Shown one piece after another: positions 11,317 through 21,987 of a DNA stretch of 64,000 bases. The DNA comes from Mytilus galloprovincialis. Its lineage: Eukaryota; Mollusca; Bivalvia; Mytilida; Mytilidae. Under the pieces are notes generated by a model. That model did no database searches. It saw only the letters and a list, made by a program, of their open reading frames with translations, and was not told where the DNA came from. Each line of letters begins with the position of its first letter. Within the stretch, counting starts at the first letter, position 1. The position numbers were made by a program, and so were the translations under genes. The DNA lies in assembly GCF_965363235.1 (NCBI RefSeq), contig NC_134844.1:20876646-20940645 (forward strand), read 5' to 3'.

Positions 11317-12390
11317 CTTTCATCGTCGTTATGGTCAATGAACATGATTACGATTAGAATTATTACTGTCTACGTCATAACTGATTCCGATCTGCTTCAG
11401 CAGAATTAATATAAACCCGGATCAAATAAGTAGCTATCGTTTGGAAAATGGTTGAGATGTAAAAAGATAATAAAAAAAAAATAATTTATCAGCCAAAGAT
11501 AACTTTTAACAGAAATAGGTTTCATTTCCCGCCAATTTTTCAATGGTTTATATCTCGAAAACAAAGTATATTTCATCAACATTTTTTTGTAAAACATGGA
11601 GAAACATTTTCTTATGAATTATTCAACAATGCTTCAACATTTGCATACATTTGAATACATCGTGGCAGATGTAGAGTGACGGCGGCTATGCTGAATACTA
11701 TAAACTAACACCGTTCGAAAATAGTCATGGCAATATTTGAAATTTATTTCTAAACAGAATAAGTACGTATATCCAGAAAAAAAACTATTGTTCTTGTTTT
11801 TATTGTAAAACGTTGCAAATTTTGAAATGTTAGTATGGAGGCAAATTATACTTCCTTGTCTTGAAACCCAATATATTCAGTTATTATTACATGACCAAAA
11901 ATTAGAAAAAAAAGTAATCCATCAACAGATATGTACATATATATTTCACGGTGTGGCGAACCTATACCTTAAAATACTTGTATTCAGTAAATCATTTCTC
12001 AATGCAACATGAGAGAAATTACTGCATTGAAATTTGATATAGATTCTTTATTTGTCAAAGTAAGTTATAAATTAACGAAATAAGACGTTTTTGCGCATTA
12101 TAATAACAAAACTAAGTGTTATTTGCCAGTCCTACTTTCCCGAGAAGATCTTAATAAAATATAATGTTAAAGAGCAGTCGGATTAATTTTTGAATAAATT
12201 TCTTACCTTTTATAATCGAATAGCTAAGAAGGATTTAAAAAGCAATTGTTATAATATTTTTAACGTCTGTAAATAAAGTACAATAGATACATTGCAGAAT
12301 TAACTGCGCAATTAAAAAAGAACACGATGTATTCTAATCAATATAGCACCACTTACATACTAGTTTGTCAATTTAAAGATATAAAATGCC
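11317..12390. other. 3' flank of gene A, non-coding
   Basis: AT-rich, with no gene. It is collinear with 51690-52904, apart from a 0.28-kb repeat inserted in the right copy. It includes the candidate poly(A) signal of gene A at 12047-12052. Confidence 0.6.
12047..12052 (-). terminator. Candidate poly(A) signal of gene A
   Basis: AATAAA on the minus strand about 340 bases past the stop codon of gene A. The equivalent position in copy B (near 52562) reads AATACA, so the signal is not conserved there. The assignment is tentative. Confidence 0.35.
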
Positions 12391-14433
12391 TTAATGATTT
12401 GCTGCATAATAAGCATCTAAAATGTCAGCATATACATTTTTCTGGTCTATTTCCTGTGATAAATCAGATTTCTTCGTGAATGTTTTCATGAAATTATTAC
12501 AGTTTCCAAACAAGACGGTTACCCCAACCTGTTTGTATTCGGAGTTGATCTGTATTAAAGCCTTCTTACCATTCATGTCGATATAGTTCATAGACGAACA
12601 GTCAATAATAATATGGGTAAGAGTTACGACGGGTTTTCCGTTTTCGTGATTTATTTTTGACAACGAAATTCTTTTTTCATTGTTACCGTCATCTTTGCTC
12701 GGATTAATGATAATTTCAACATTTAAATCCGGTTGTTTTCTATAGGCTTTCGGATTAAAAGTCGCTTTGTATAACTCCTTGATGAATTTATCAGAGGTAG
12801 CAAAGTAAAGAGATGATTCCATTCGAAATATTGCAATTTTCGGGTTACACAATTGAACGTCGTGAGTCTTTTGATCCAGAAGACGATCTTCTTGCTGAAC
12901 TTTTCCAATGGTATACGAAGATGACTTTTGACTTTGTACAACAACTGTTAAAAGACAAAGTTGAACTCCTACATACAAAGCGTATGGAAAATCAATAAAG
13001 ACACCACTTAGTACTGTACCAACAAAGATAAAGAAATCATAACGGTTTACTCGCCACAGCATCGGTAGGTCCTTAAACTGGTATAACAGATTTTTAATAG
13101 CTGCTATGATTATACTTGCAAGAACAGCTTTAGGTAATGATTCAACATATTTTCCTATGAACATAATCACAAGAAATACAATAACAGCTGATACTATACC
13201 ATTCAATGTTGTCTTTGCTCCCATTGTACTCAAAACAATTGTACGAGGTGGTGCAACGCAAGCTGGAAAGCAGGAGAAAAAAGACCCACCCAAATTTGCA
13301 ATTCCGTATGCGACGAGTTCTTGATTGTCGTCAACTGAATATCCGTGTTTCACTTCACAAAGTCGGGCCATCGAAATCGTAAGCACAAAGACTATTGTAG
13401 CTACGACAGCACTATGTCCTATTATATCTACCGTCACTTTTGGCAGTTCGGGCGTTGGCAGTCTAGCCGGTATTTCTCCAACTACACCTATACCGAAGGT
13501 GTCATGAAATTTTGCAAAGTACGAAATAATTGTTGCTACGACAACTAAAATAAAATCGATTGGTATTGGCATTTTCATTTTGTTTTTGCATCTCTCATTA
13601 ATGACATCTTTTACTAATACAAGTATTATTAAGCATGTTGTAGAGACTAAAAATGTAGCAACATGAAACTTTGGAAATGCTTTGAATATTTCAATATATA
13701 CATATATCAGTTTGCCGGGTTTGTTGATTGGTTGAATTGTTATGCCAAGTGCATTAGGGATTTGACTGGACATGATATGAATAGCGCCAGTTGTCGTAAA
13801 AGCCGCAATGAAAGAAGATGACAAATAAGATGTAATAAAACCCATTCGGAACAACCCCATGATGAACAGCAACAATCCAACAATAAACGACGAACCTGCA
13901 GCTACCGACGCTTTGTACTCTAAACCTGAATTTTCGGGGTCCTGTGAAGTTGTTAAGTTGTTATCCGTGGAACCGTTAAAAGCTGAGTTATGACCTGTCA
14001 ATTCATACTGTTCTAACTGCAATTCTACCAGTTCTGCTGTCAAAATAGCAATCACAGCATTTGTTCCAATCGATACGTGCTGAGACGTTCCGAAAAAAGC
14101 ATATAGAAGCACAGGAAAGCATGAGGTGTACAACCCATACGCCGGTGATAATGATGCTAATATGCCCAATGCAAGTCCCAGAGGAACATGAAGGCAAGCT
14201 ACAGATAAGCCGCTTATTATATCATCTAAAATGTACACACGGAACTTGTATGTTTTTAAGACATTCATGATTGGAAATAATGATAGTAATAATTGGCATA
14301 GTTTTGAAAGTTTGCATTTGTCTTTAATTTTCTCTGTAAATGACCTAGACGAGGGCTTCGGTTTGCCATAACATTCAGTTAACTCAGACTGTGTTTTCAG
14401 ATATCTGGAAAGCTGTAAAACGAGAGACGACAT
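12391..14433 (-). CDS. SLC26-family anion transporter A (680 aa)
   Basis: A complete single-exon SLC26/SulP transporter that moves anions across the plasma membrane. Residues 1-60 are cytosolic. TM1-TM2 carry the signature AYGLYTSCFPVLLY (98-111) and FGTSQHVSIGTN (114-125). An extracellular loop near 150-160 has potential N-glycosylation sites (NGS, NLT). The gate domain contains NQELVAYGIANLGGSFF (370-386). The C-terminal STAS domain (about 526-680) includes IIIDCSSMNYIDMNG. I start at the ATG at 14433, not 14586, because a TTTTAG acceptor precedes it at 14480 and the start then matches copy B exactly. The non-coding first exon is probably at 17.0 kb. Odd features: the residue matching prestin Gln97 is Leu85, and the residue before the TM10 arginine (Arg397) is Pro. 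Other SLC26 copies with other substrates cannot be excluded. Confidence 0.9.
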   Translation of the reverse strand: MSSLVLQLSRYLKTQSELTECYGKPKPSSRSFTEKIKDKCKLSKLCQLLLSLFPIMNVLKTYKFRVYILDDIISGLSVACLHVPLGLALGILASLSPAYGLYTSCFPVLLYAFFGTSQHVSIGTNAVIAILTAELVELQLEQYELTGHNSAFNGSTDNNLTTSQDPENSGLEYKASVAAGSSFIVGLLLFIMGLFRMGFITSYLSSSFIAAFTTTGAIHIMSSQIPNALGITIQPINKPGKLIYVYIEIFKAFPKFHVATFLVSTTCLIILVLVKDVINERCKNKMKMPIPIDFILVVVATIISYFAKFHDTFGIGVVGEIPARLPTPELPKVTVDIIGHSAVVATIVFVLTISMARLCEVKHGYSVDDNQELVAYGIANLGGSFFSCFPACVAPPRTIVLSTMGAKTTLNGIVSAVIVFLVIMFIGKYVESLPKAVLASIIIAAIKNLLYQFKDLPMLWRVNRYDFFIFVGTVLSGVFIDFPYALYVGVQLCLLTVVVQSQKSSSYTIGKVQQEDRLLDQKTHDVQLCNPKIAIFRMESSLYFATSDKFIKELYKATFNPKAYRKQPDLNVEIIINPSKDDGNNEKRISLSKINHENGKPVVTLTHIIIDCSSMNYIDMNGKKALIQINSEYKQVGVTVLFGNCNNFMKTFTKKSDLSQEIDQKNVYADILDAYYAANH

Positions 14434-14480
14434 CTCTCCGTCGCCGTGGGTAGACGAATTGACCCAGGAGAATAAATTAT
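14434..14480 (-). other. 5' UTR part of the coding exon of gene A, with 3' splice site
   Basis: The minus strand reads CTATCTGTTTTAG and then the exon at 14480, 47 bases before the ATG. The same arrangement occurs in copy B (acceptor before 54993) and in gene C (exon start 32842), which supports a real acceptor joining a non-coding first exon. Confidence 0.65.
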
Positions 14481-14732
14481 CTAAAACAGATAGAAACAAG
14501 AAAGTAAACTTTTTAATCTTTACTAAGTATGTATCGAAACCATAATAATGGTATATACATCTTATGTCAAACTCTAAATATTTCATGAGTCTTTAAAACT
14601 ATGGATAAATTAAACAGCCCATCAGAGATATGCAACTGAAACCAACTTCTTTACTTGACCAATGTCCTTTATCTATTTACAATCACAAAATTTCACTAAG
14701 CAGTTCAACTCGTGTGCTGTTATACTCTTATA

Positions 14733-15372
14733 TTGCGTAGTTAAAAATGTATACCTTTTCATAAATTGCGTAGTTAAAAATGGATACCTTTTCATATATT
14801 GCGTTGTTGAAAAAGTATATCCTTTCATATATTGCGTAGTTAAACATATATACCTCTCCATATATTGCGTTGTTAAAAATGTATACCCTTTCATACATTG
14901 CGTAGTTAAAAAATGTATACCTTTTCATATATTGCGTAGTTAAAAATGTATATCTTTTCATATATTGCGTAGTTAAAAATGTATATCTTTTCATATATTG
15001 CGTAGTTAAAAATGTATACCTTTTCATATATTGCGTAGTTAAACATGTATACCTTTTCATAAATTGCGTAGTTAAAAATGTATACCTTTTCATATATTGC
15101 GTTGTTGAAAATGTATATCTTTTCATATATTGCGTAGTTAAACATGTATACCTCTCCATATATTGCGTAGTTAAAAATGTATACCTTTTCATATATTCCG
15201 TAGTTAAAAATGTATACCTTTTCACATATTGCGTAGTTAAAAATGTATACCTTTTCATATATTGCGCAGTTAAAAATGTATACCTTTTCATATATTGCGT
15301 AGTTGAAAATGTATATCTTTTCATATATTACGTAGTTGAAAATGTATACCTTTTCATATATTGCGTAGTTAA
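14733..15372. repeat. 33-bp minisatellite, left copy
   Basis: About 19 units of TTGCGTAGTTAAAAATGTATACC plus TTTTCATATA, just upstream of gene A. Because 33 is a multiple of three, the minus strand shows long open frames (YIFNYAIYEKV repeats) that are not genes. The equivalent array upstream of gene B (55322-55778) is shorter and more degenerate. Confidence 0.95.
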
Positions 15373-15460
15373 AAATTCATACATTTTCCCGTTTTGCTTG
15401 GGTTTCATGTAGTGTGTATACAATATATATAGAGTAGAATACCAAAATGTCAAAAGACAG

Positions 15461-15996
15461 TGGCGGATCCAGAACTTTTCCTAAAGAGAGGGGGTCGGCG
15501 CTGACTGACCTAAAAGGGGGGGGCGCTCGCTCCAGTTATGCTTCAATGATTCCCTATCCTTTAACTCTACTTTCCGCTATATAGATGACGTTCTTTCACT
15601 AAACAATTCAAAATTTGGTGACTATGTGGAACGCATCTATCCCATCGAATTGGAGATAAAGGATACTACAGATACAGTTAAGTCGGTTTCATATCTTGAC
15701 TTACATCTAGAAATTGACAATGAGGGTCGGTTGAAAACAAAACTTTACGACAAAAGAGATGATTTCAGCTTTCCAATTGTGAACTTTCCATTTCTAAGTA
15801 GCAACATTCCAGCAGCACCTGCATACGGGGTATATATCTCCCAATTGATACGATATTCCCGTGCTTGCATTTCCTATCATGATTTTCTTGATAGAGGGTT
15901 ACTGCTCACAAGGAAGCTATTAAACCAAGAGTTCCAAATGGTGAAAAAGGGGTGCCCGGGATCCCTCCGGCCCACCTGGATCTGCCTATGAAAGAG
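15461..15996. repeat. GGCGGATCCAG-ended miniature repeat carrying an RT fragment
   Basis: Starts GTGGCGGATCCAGAACTTTTC and ends near GGCCCACCTGGATCTGCC, an imperfect inverted-repeat pair. The family recurs at 55862-56012 (right segmental copy), 25207-25357 (reverse orientation) and 25941-26079. The copy here is longer because its middle holds reverse-transcriptase sequence, which the right copy lacks. Confidence 0.7.
15560..15943 (+). pseudogene. Reverse transcriptase fragment (FRYIDDVL box)
   Basis: An open frame of about 128 codons contains FRYIDDVLSL, the YxDD catalytic motif of a reverse transcriptase, followed by SVSYLDLHLEIDNEGRLKTK and FPFLSSNIPAAPAYGVYISQ, a thumb-like region I recall from abundant invertebrate retroelement proteins. 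Both ends are abrupt: it joins the surrounding miniature repeat at about 15559 and 15944. The family is uncertain (Penelope-like or another RT-only lineage). It is absent from the duplicated locus near 55.95 kb. Confidence 0.7.
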
Positions 15997-16991
15997 AGAT
16001 AATTTGTTGATAAAAACACAACTGGAAACAATACCTCAGCTATGAAAAAGTGTCTATGTTATCATTTTGCGGACACATTTTATATTTGATTGATTAGGTC
16101 CTTGAACAGCAAATATGATATGATGAAGGATTAAATAATTTCCTTCATGAAATAATGTTTAACTTCATTACTTTTTTTGTATCTGTGCTTTGACTCTGTT
16201 TCTTACTGATTTAGATTTGAGGCTGATCTCATTTTTAGATCAGCAGTTTCTGAAATACAGGTAACATTTATACTGAAATGTAAACTGTTGTGAAACCTGA
16301 GATGTCATGAGATATAAAATTAGTCCTTTAGTCATCTTCGCTAGCCAAGGGTTACAACCTAATCGAGGAGGGGACTGGATCGTAATCATTGGCTAGCGAA
16401 TATGTCCTTGATTAAAAGTGGATAGAATGCTACAGCAACAGTTATTTCAAACCAGTTATTAAAGGATAGAATTATGTCCTCTAAGGGAAGTAATACAAAT
16501 TAAAGGTCATCAAAATTGACTATAAGTGAATTTTATATAATTTACTCTGAAAAATTGCCAAGGCAGACACACACTTAAATATTACACTGTTTACCTGTGT
16601 ATCCACATAATATTTAATAAACTATATAATTTACCTTTTAAACGATTATTGAAATCATAATGTCAAAGAAATGTGTTTTTAACTAAAATTCCTATTATAA
16701 ATCATCAAAGATGTGTACAACTTGACATTATACTGTTTTATTAGAAATATACTGTTCTGTTATATTAATTTACAAACTACTAGTACTCTAACCATTCACA
16801 CTTAACCATTAATATATGTGATATCTAAGTGAGTAGGTATGCATTGTCCGTAAACAGACGAAACATTTCTGATTTATTTAGCTTAATTATATAACTTTCT
16901 ACGTGTCTATATGTCTGTGCATCTTTGGTAATACATTGTTTTGATCAAACATGTTGACATGAACATATTGATTTCTTACAGAAATGTACGT
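15997..16991. other. Probable first intron of gene A
   Basis: No gene is seen. The sequence lies between the candidate first exon at about 17.0 kb and the acceptor at 14480. From 16034 onward it is missing from the right segmental copy. Confidence 0.5.
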
Positions 16992-16997
16992 ACTTAC

Positions 16998-17090
16998 TTT
17001 TTTTACGTGTGGTTACATCTTAATTACACTGTTTCATCAGCTGTGTATACACATGCTGGAAAGTTAAAAAGTTACGTTTTATTATCCAGA
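16998..17090 (-). promoter_or_regulatory. Candidate promoter and non-coding first exon of gene A
   Basis: The minus strand reads a TATA-like ATAATAAAACGTAAC (17086-17071), then about 75 bases ending AAGATGTAACCACACG and a GTAAGTAC donor at 16997-16992. The only ATG in the stretch is followed at once by TAA, so the exon is non-coding. Equivalent blocks occur at 33437-33525, upstream of gene C, and at 37334-37420. Conservation of the TATA-like word, the ATGTAACCACACG block and the donor among diverged flanks supports a functional 5' exon. The transcription start itself is inferred. Confidence 0.6.
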
Positions 17091-17980
17091 GTTGTAAGGT
17101 ATTGTTGACAATTTTATAAATAGAATACACTTCCGATAGTTATATAATTACATTTTTTTAAATATATAATAGGTTAAATACATTAAATAAATTATTTTCG
17201 TATAAATTTAAACTTAAAAAAGCATATAACACAAATGATAAAAAAGAAAATAAACGCATTCAATGAATACATAAATATTCATGATCATTTCAATTGGTTG
17301 GTTATAGGTTAGAAAAATACATTAAATTATAAACACGGTGGCAAAAATACATCAACTATAAAGATAGATATTGTTTAGAACTTAAAATTAATGTTTGAAC
17401 TTCAAAGGTTTCCTGTTAAGTTATGCACAAGGGTAAGACTACAAAAATAAAAATAAAATCAACTTCTGGTTTCTGACTTGATATATGAAACATGATTAAA
17501 TGCCCAACTTTGACAATCAACACCATATAGTCAAGGATCTATAATAGACAAGTTATACTGTCCAAGACTTACGGGACTGACAGAACATCATGTGTTTCTA
17601 ATTATCTGCTTAATTATATGTGAGAAACCGCTACAGAAATTCATATTAGAATATAAATTAAAGCTTATATATTGAATTACGCTGGTGTCATAATCAGGTT
17701 TCCCATTGAAATCTTGACATTTCTTAGAAGAATAAAAAATATACCGGCCCTTGCAAGGTCATATGACGTTCATATCTAAATACGTTATACGCGAAACCTG
17801 CTCCAACCGGGCAATGAGTAAGAGCAACAGAAATTGATACTGTACAATTTGTATGCTCACCATTACGAAACTGTCGAAAAACACGTTTTTGCGGTTAAAG
17901 ATTTTAAAATTTCAGAATTGTTGCCTCACAAAAAAATGTTATAATTAAAATCGAGTTTATAAATAAACTCATCATAGATA
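17091..17980. other. Upstream flank of gene A promoter
   Basis: AT-rich non-coding DNA with patches matching 33526-34080 and about 39440-40130, the flanks of the other two promoter-like blocks. No other feature is recognised. Confidence 0.5.
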
Positions 17981-17984
17981 CCTG

Positions 17985-18120
17985 GATTTAATTTTGTGTT
18001 TGCACCAGACGCGCATTTCGTCTATAAAAGACTCATCAGTGACGCTCGAATCCATAAAAGTTATAAAGGCCAAATAAAGTACGAAGTTGAAGAGTATTGA
18101 CTCAATGAGGACTAAAATTC
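17985..18120 (+). repeat. Dispersed mussel-type repeat, family R2
   Basis: Contains CCAGACGCGCATTTCGTC, AGACTCATCAGTGACGCTCG and AAAGTACGAAGTTGAAGAG. Same-orientation copies are at 38930-39060 and 56290-56420. Reverse-orientation copies are at 35270-35575, 38360-38515 and 61395-61525. I recognise it as a common Mytilus interspersed repeat. Confidence 0.7.
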
Positions 18121-19190
18121 ATTAAAGTTTTGCCAAATACAGCTAAAGTATTCTATTCCTGAGGTAGAAAAGCCTTAGTATTTCAAAGATTCAAAAGTTT
18201 TGTAAACAGTTAATTTATAAATGTGACCATATCAATGATAATTCATGTCAACACAGAAGTGCTGACTACTGGGCTGGTGATACCCTCGGGGAATTAAAAG
18301 TCCACCAAAAGTGGCAATTTGAGATATACTTTCAGAAATTGTTTGACTTACGAGTATCTTTACTCTTAAAATATTTATTTTGAAAAGATATTACACTCGA
18401 TCAGTCTAGTAAGAGAGCACACCAACAATAATTCAAAGGCACAGGGTTGACAAACAATGGCTGACCTGGTAAATAGTTTTGTTAAATCTCATTAGCTGAT
18501 CCAGTTACAATATGAAGTGTGCGTCTGAGACAGTTCCTTTTATAGTTTTTCAGACGGGACACCAATTAAAACGAATGTAGTTTGTTTTTATATTTGAAAG
18601 GAACTTACATTTTGAAAGCCGAAAGCGGCATATAAATATGTCATAAATAGTGGTCAGTTCCTTTGCTTCCTTAAGGTAATCATTTAAGTCCATTTAATAC
18701 AAACTATAAATGTCTATTTATTTATTTACCACTACCCAATAACAACCCGAATAAGATTCCGTAAAGCTGAAACATGTACAAAGTTATACAGTAGAACGAC
18801 GATACCGCTGTTTAACTTTAAAAGGTATTATAAAAGTACTGTCCAGTGGAATAATATAAGAAAAGTGTATTAAATCTTTAAAGTTGTTATACAATCACTG
18901 CATAATATTACAAAGTATTATAAATTTACCGATTGTGTCCTATTCGCTGTGATGATATGTTTATTAAGATTTGCTTTCCCTGATGCAAAGATGTGATAAA
19001 ATATCCTTGGCATTAAAAAAAGATATTTTTTTTTTGTTTTAAGGTTCTAAAACTTTGTATTTATTTTTGTCTTCGAACTGCCGGTTTGCGCGCCACTTCG
19101 ATGCTGACATGGTTTATAATAAACTTTTTTTTTCTTATTGTCCATCTATAAATTAATAAATTATGAAACAAAGATGGATTAAGCTATTTG
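18121..19190. other. Non-coding duplicated flank
   Basis: Collinear with 56421-57840 of the right copy, which has a foldback element inserted at 57240. A short minus-strand ATG frame at 18697-18613 (MDLNDYLKEAKELTTIYD), ending at a GTAAGT, is shared by both copies but is too short to call. Confidence 0.45.
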
Positions 19191-19194
19191 TTTA

Positions 19195-19395
19195 GGTTCT
19201 TTTATGTCACATATTGCTCTTCAACTGTTTCGGTTCTTTTAAATCCTTGGTTTTCCAATATTCAGCTTTGACTGTATTTGATTTAGGTAAATCCAGACAT
19301 CTGTCAGGACGCATATAATTCAAAATGTGTCTTATTTTTTTTAAAACGCACGTCTGGCTTACCTATTATAAACCTGGTATCTTTTATGTTTGTTA
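19195..19395 (+). repeat. Dispersed mussel-type repeat, family R3
   Basis: Contains ATTGCTCTTCAACTGTTTCG, CCTTGGTTTTCCAATATTCA, TAATCCAGA-like words and GTCTGGCTTACCTATTATAA. It matches 57840-58035 in the right copy, with diverged members at 35820-36000 and 40180-40280. Confidence 0.6.
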
Positions 19396-19630
19396 CACAG
19401 ATTTTAGATTCACATTGCGGATAATGCAGGGATGACATAAACGCTTATCTTCTTTTCTCATCTGACTACGTTTGTACATAATGCAAATTATAAGTTAAAC
19501 TTTTGATGAGATTAGGGGTGTCTTCTTACGTCGTATTTTGTCAGGCTAGCATCTGTCGTTGTATACTTTTTCCAAATCTATTCAAAACCTCTTGACTAAA
19601 ATTAACTTAAGGGTATATTTTTAGTTCTTG

Positions 19631-19832
19631 TCAATCAGCCATGCTAAAGTAAGGCAACAGTAGATTAACTATGTTCATATTGTCTAAGGGGACATGAAAA
19701 CCATGAAATGAAAGAATGGCATGATCTCTAAAAGGAGCTAGAGCGGATACGTAAATAGGATAAGCGTCTCCTGCTATGCGTATAAAACCCGCCATGCAAT
19801 TCTTAATTACATCATCGGGAATATGACATGTT
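19631..19832 (-). CDS. Unassigned conserved exon-like ORF, left copy
   Basis: A minus-strand frame of about 66 codons (contains TCHIPDDVIKNCMAGFIRI and FHGFHVPLDNMN) starting directly after a long pyrimidine tract and CAG acceptor at 19833. The same frame, acceptor and almost every base are preserved in the right copy (58267-58492), with about two differences over 200 bases. Here it ends at TGA, where the right copy has TGG and reads eight codons further. The composition looks like a folded protein rather than repeat translation. I do not recognise the family and see no partner exons with confidence, so it could be a terminal exon of an otherwise lost gene. Confidence 0.4.
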
Positions 19833-20532
19833 CTGAAAATGAAAAAAAAAAACAAACAAAACAGACGTCTATTCTGGTATCAGCAGATGTAAAACCATGA
19901 CAAAATATTACTAGTGAGGATAGACACAGCGACAATGCATCACTCAGCAAACTTGTGATGCTGAAGGTCAAACTTATGTTTCATCGATTTCAGTCGTTCT
20001 TTCACGTTACTCTGTCGGAGTAGTTTTTGTAGTTTTTTCCTGAACCCCATCCTTACAAATGAAATTTTTTAAAGTGTGACCATGAACAAACGTACCTTAT
20101 CAACTGAGAGATGTAAACGCAAAACGATTGCGAAAAGGGAACGTGGGTAATTGGAAAATCAAAAGGATTTATACAACATAGGAGCCTTAAAAAATGCGTA
20201 TTAGAGATTTCCCTCCATGTCAGTTACTCTATTGATATCATTTTGTTTTAAGACACCCAGTCTGTTCCCTGTGTTCCGGCATAACTTATCAATTGAGATA
20301 TATAAACGCCATACGACGGCGCGAAGGGAAAAATTGACATTTGGGAAGGTAAAATTAGCACATTTGTCATATATTATAGTTTGAATTCATTCATATGTGT
20401 CAATATCGAATAAGAGGCAAAAAGATACTCACAGTAACTCATATATTATATATGCTTAGAAACACTATATGATATATGATACAAATATGTATACTTCTTG
20501 CACACATTAATCCTTTTTATCATTCATTTTGT
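19833..20532. other. Non-coding duplicated flank
   Basis: Collinear with 58493-59245 of the right copy. No gene is recognised. Confidence 0.5.
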
Positions 20533-20644
20533 CATTGAATGACTATCATATATGAATTCAGTGGGAATAAGACAACATACAAACCGTCTACAATGCGTAT
20601 AAGAGATTTCACTCCATGATAGTATTCATTTTTATTTTTAGACA
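20533..20644. repeat. Direct repeat flanking the non-LTR region, left
   Basis: About 112 bases starting CATTGAATGACTATCATA and ending TTATTTTTAGACA, repeated in the same orientation at 29619-29733. The right segmental copy has one instance only (about 59246-59360), so the intervening 9 kb is an addition to the left copy. Confidence 0.85.
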
Positions 20645-20872
20645 CTGTTCCACTGCCTCGTTTTACTCTGGGCATGCGTCAAACGATATGGTAGGGTAGA
20701 CGAACAGTCCTAGAAATGGGATATAATTGATGGATAACGTAATTTTTAATCATAAAATTGTTAAAATTTGAATACTTGAATACTTAAGTTTATCAGAATT
20801 GAAACTATTTGGAAAAAATTTGCTGTAGACTTTGAATTCCAAGTGAGAATAGTTCAGTATAGATTCATAATG

Positions 20873-21987
20873 AGTGAAAACAATATGGCTTCCCCCATGA
20901 AAGTAAACAATGACTCTCAAGGTGAACTCCAAAATGACACTAAGTTACTTGCTCTCAACCAGCTTCCACAATCACTTCACAGCAATCTATTGGCAACAAG
21001 CGATCACACCCAGATAGTCCCGATAACCTCCCAGCGACACTCAAACAAAAAAGAAGACAACTAAGGAGGCGAGGTAACTCGATGAGTGACCTTACCGAGA
21101 TAGACAATCCAAAAAAGGCTGCTTCAATACGAAAGTCTGTAGCTGACAGAGTCCTTGAAGCCCTCATCAGTTCAGAGGTATTAAACACTATTATACCTAT
21201 TTTGTCCAAACAAATTAGCGATACATTAGAGCCAAATATAGAAGCTGAAGTTAAAAATTGTGTTGCCGAAGAAATCCAACCACTATTACAGAAACTAGAT
21301 TGTCAGTCTGGTATAGTTGAAACACAAAAGCAACAATTAATTAAACAACTTTCGTCATTGCAACGCACCACCCAAGACCAAATCACATCAAACAATGAAC
21401 GTGAAAAAGAAATCAACTTTCTCTATGATAGGGTCGCTCTGCTTAAAAACAGGCTCGAAATTCAGGAACAGTACTATAGAAGGACAAGCCTGCGTTTCAA
21501 TAATGTTCTTATTCCCACAGACAGAATTGAAGGAACAAAAATCGTTCATCCAGTCGATACTGACAGCATCATCCTAGATATCTGCAACAACAAACTCGGA
21601 CTCGACATTGGTATTCGAGACATTGGACGATCCCATGTCATCGACAAGCTCAAACAAGGAAGGTCTCAAGTAATTGTCCGATTTATTTCATACAGAACTA
21701 GACAACTGGTATACTCCAACAAAAAAGCTCTGAAAGGTGATTCTAATGGTACGTTTATTACAGAAAACCTTACACATTTTAGGACAAACCTTGCCAAACA
21801 GTTAGCAACGGTAAAGTACAACAACAAAATCAATGCCTGCTGGACCACAGATGGTCGGATCTTTATCAAAGTGATTGCTAACAGTCAAAAGCGCATTATT
21901 AATAACCTCAATGATAATAGTGATCTCGAGTCGGATATCCAACAATTTGAAGAACGCACGAACATAAATAACTCTGAGGGAATGTAG
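20873..21987 (+). pseudogene. LINE ORF1 protein, one frameshift
   Basis: An N-terminal piece from the ATG at 20873 (MSENNMASPMKVNND) shifts frame near 21.0 kb into the long frame (reading NLPATLKQKRRQLRRRGNS and then 301 codons from 21082). The middle is coiled-coil-like (EKEINFLYDRVALLKNRLEI). It is followed by QYYRRTSLRFNNV and GRSQVIVRFISY, the layout of an RNA-binding L1-type ORF1 (coiled coil, RRM-like, C-terminal domain). It would chaperone the element RNA. It ends 2 kb before the endonuclease frame. Confidence 0.7.

Noticed and set aside
10811-11357. Frames of 60-113 codons rich in YMMCK and LYDVQ
   Set aside because: Translation of the 21-bp minisatellite, with no conserved domain.
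13106-13548. Plus-strand frames inside the SLC26 genes (also at 14061, 31436, 53620, 54575 and 61017)
   Set aside because: Antisense shadows of conserved transporter code, repeated in each paralogue.
14434-14586. 51-codon N-terminal extension of SLC26 copy A
   Set aside because: It reads through a 3' splice site into intron sequence; copies B and C lack an equivalent extension and start at the ATG matching 14433.
14728-15324. 198-codon minus-strand frame rich in MKRYTFLTTQY repeats, and overlapping frames
   Set aside because: Pure translation of the 33-bp minisatellite; the period is a multiple of three, so the frames stay open by chance.
14733-15372. Regular repeat resembling a CRISPR array
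   Set aside because: Units are directly adjacent with no unique spacers, and the genome is eukaryotic.
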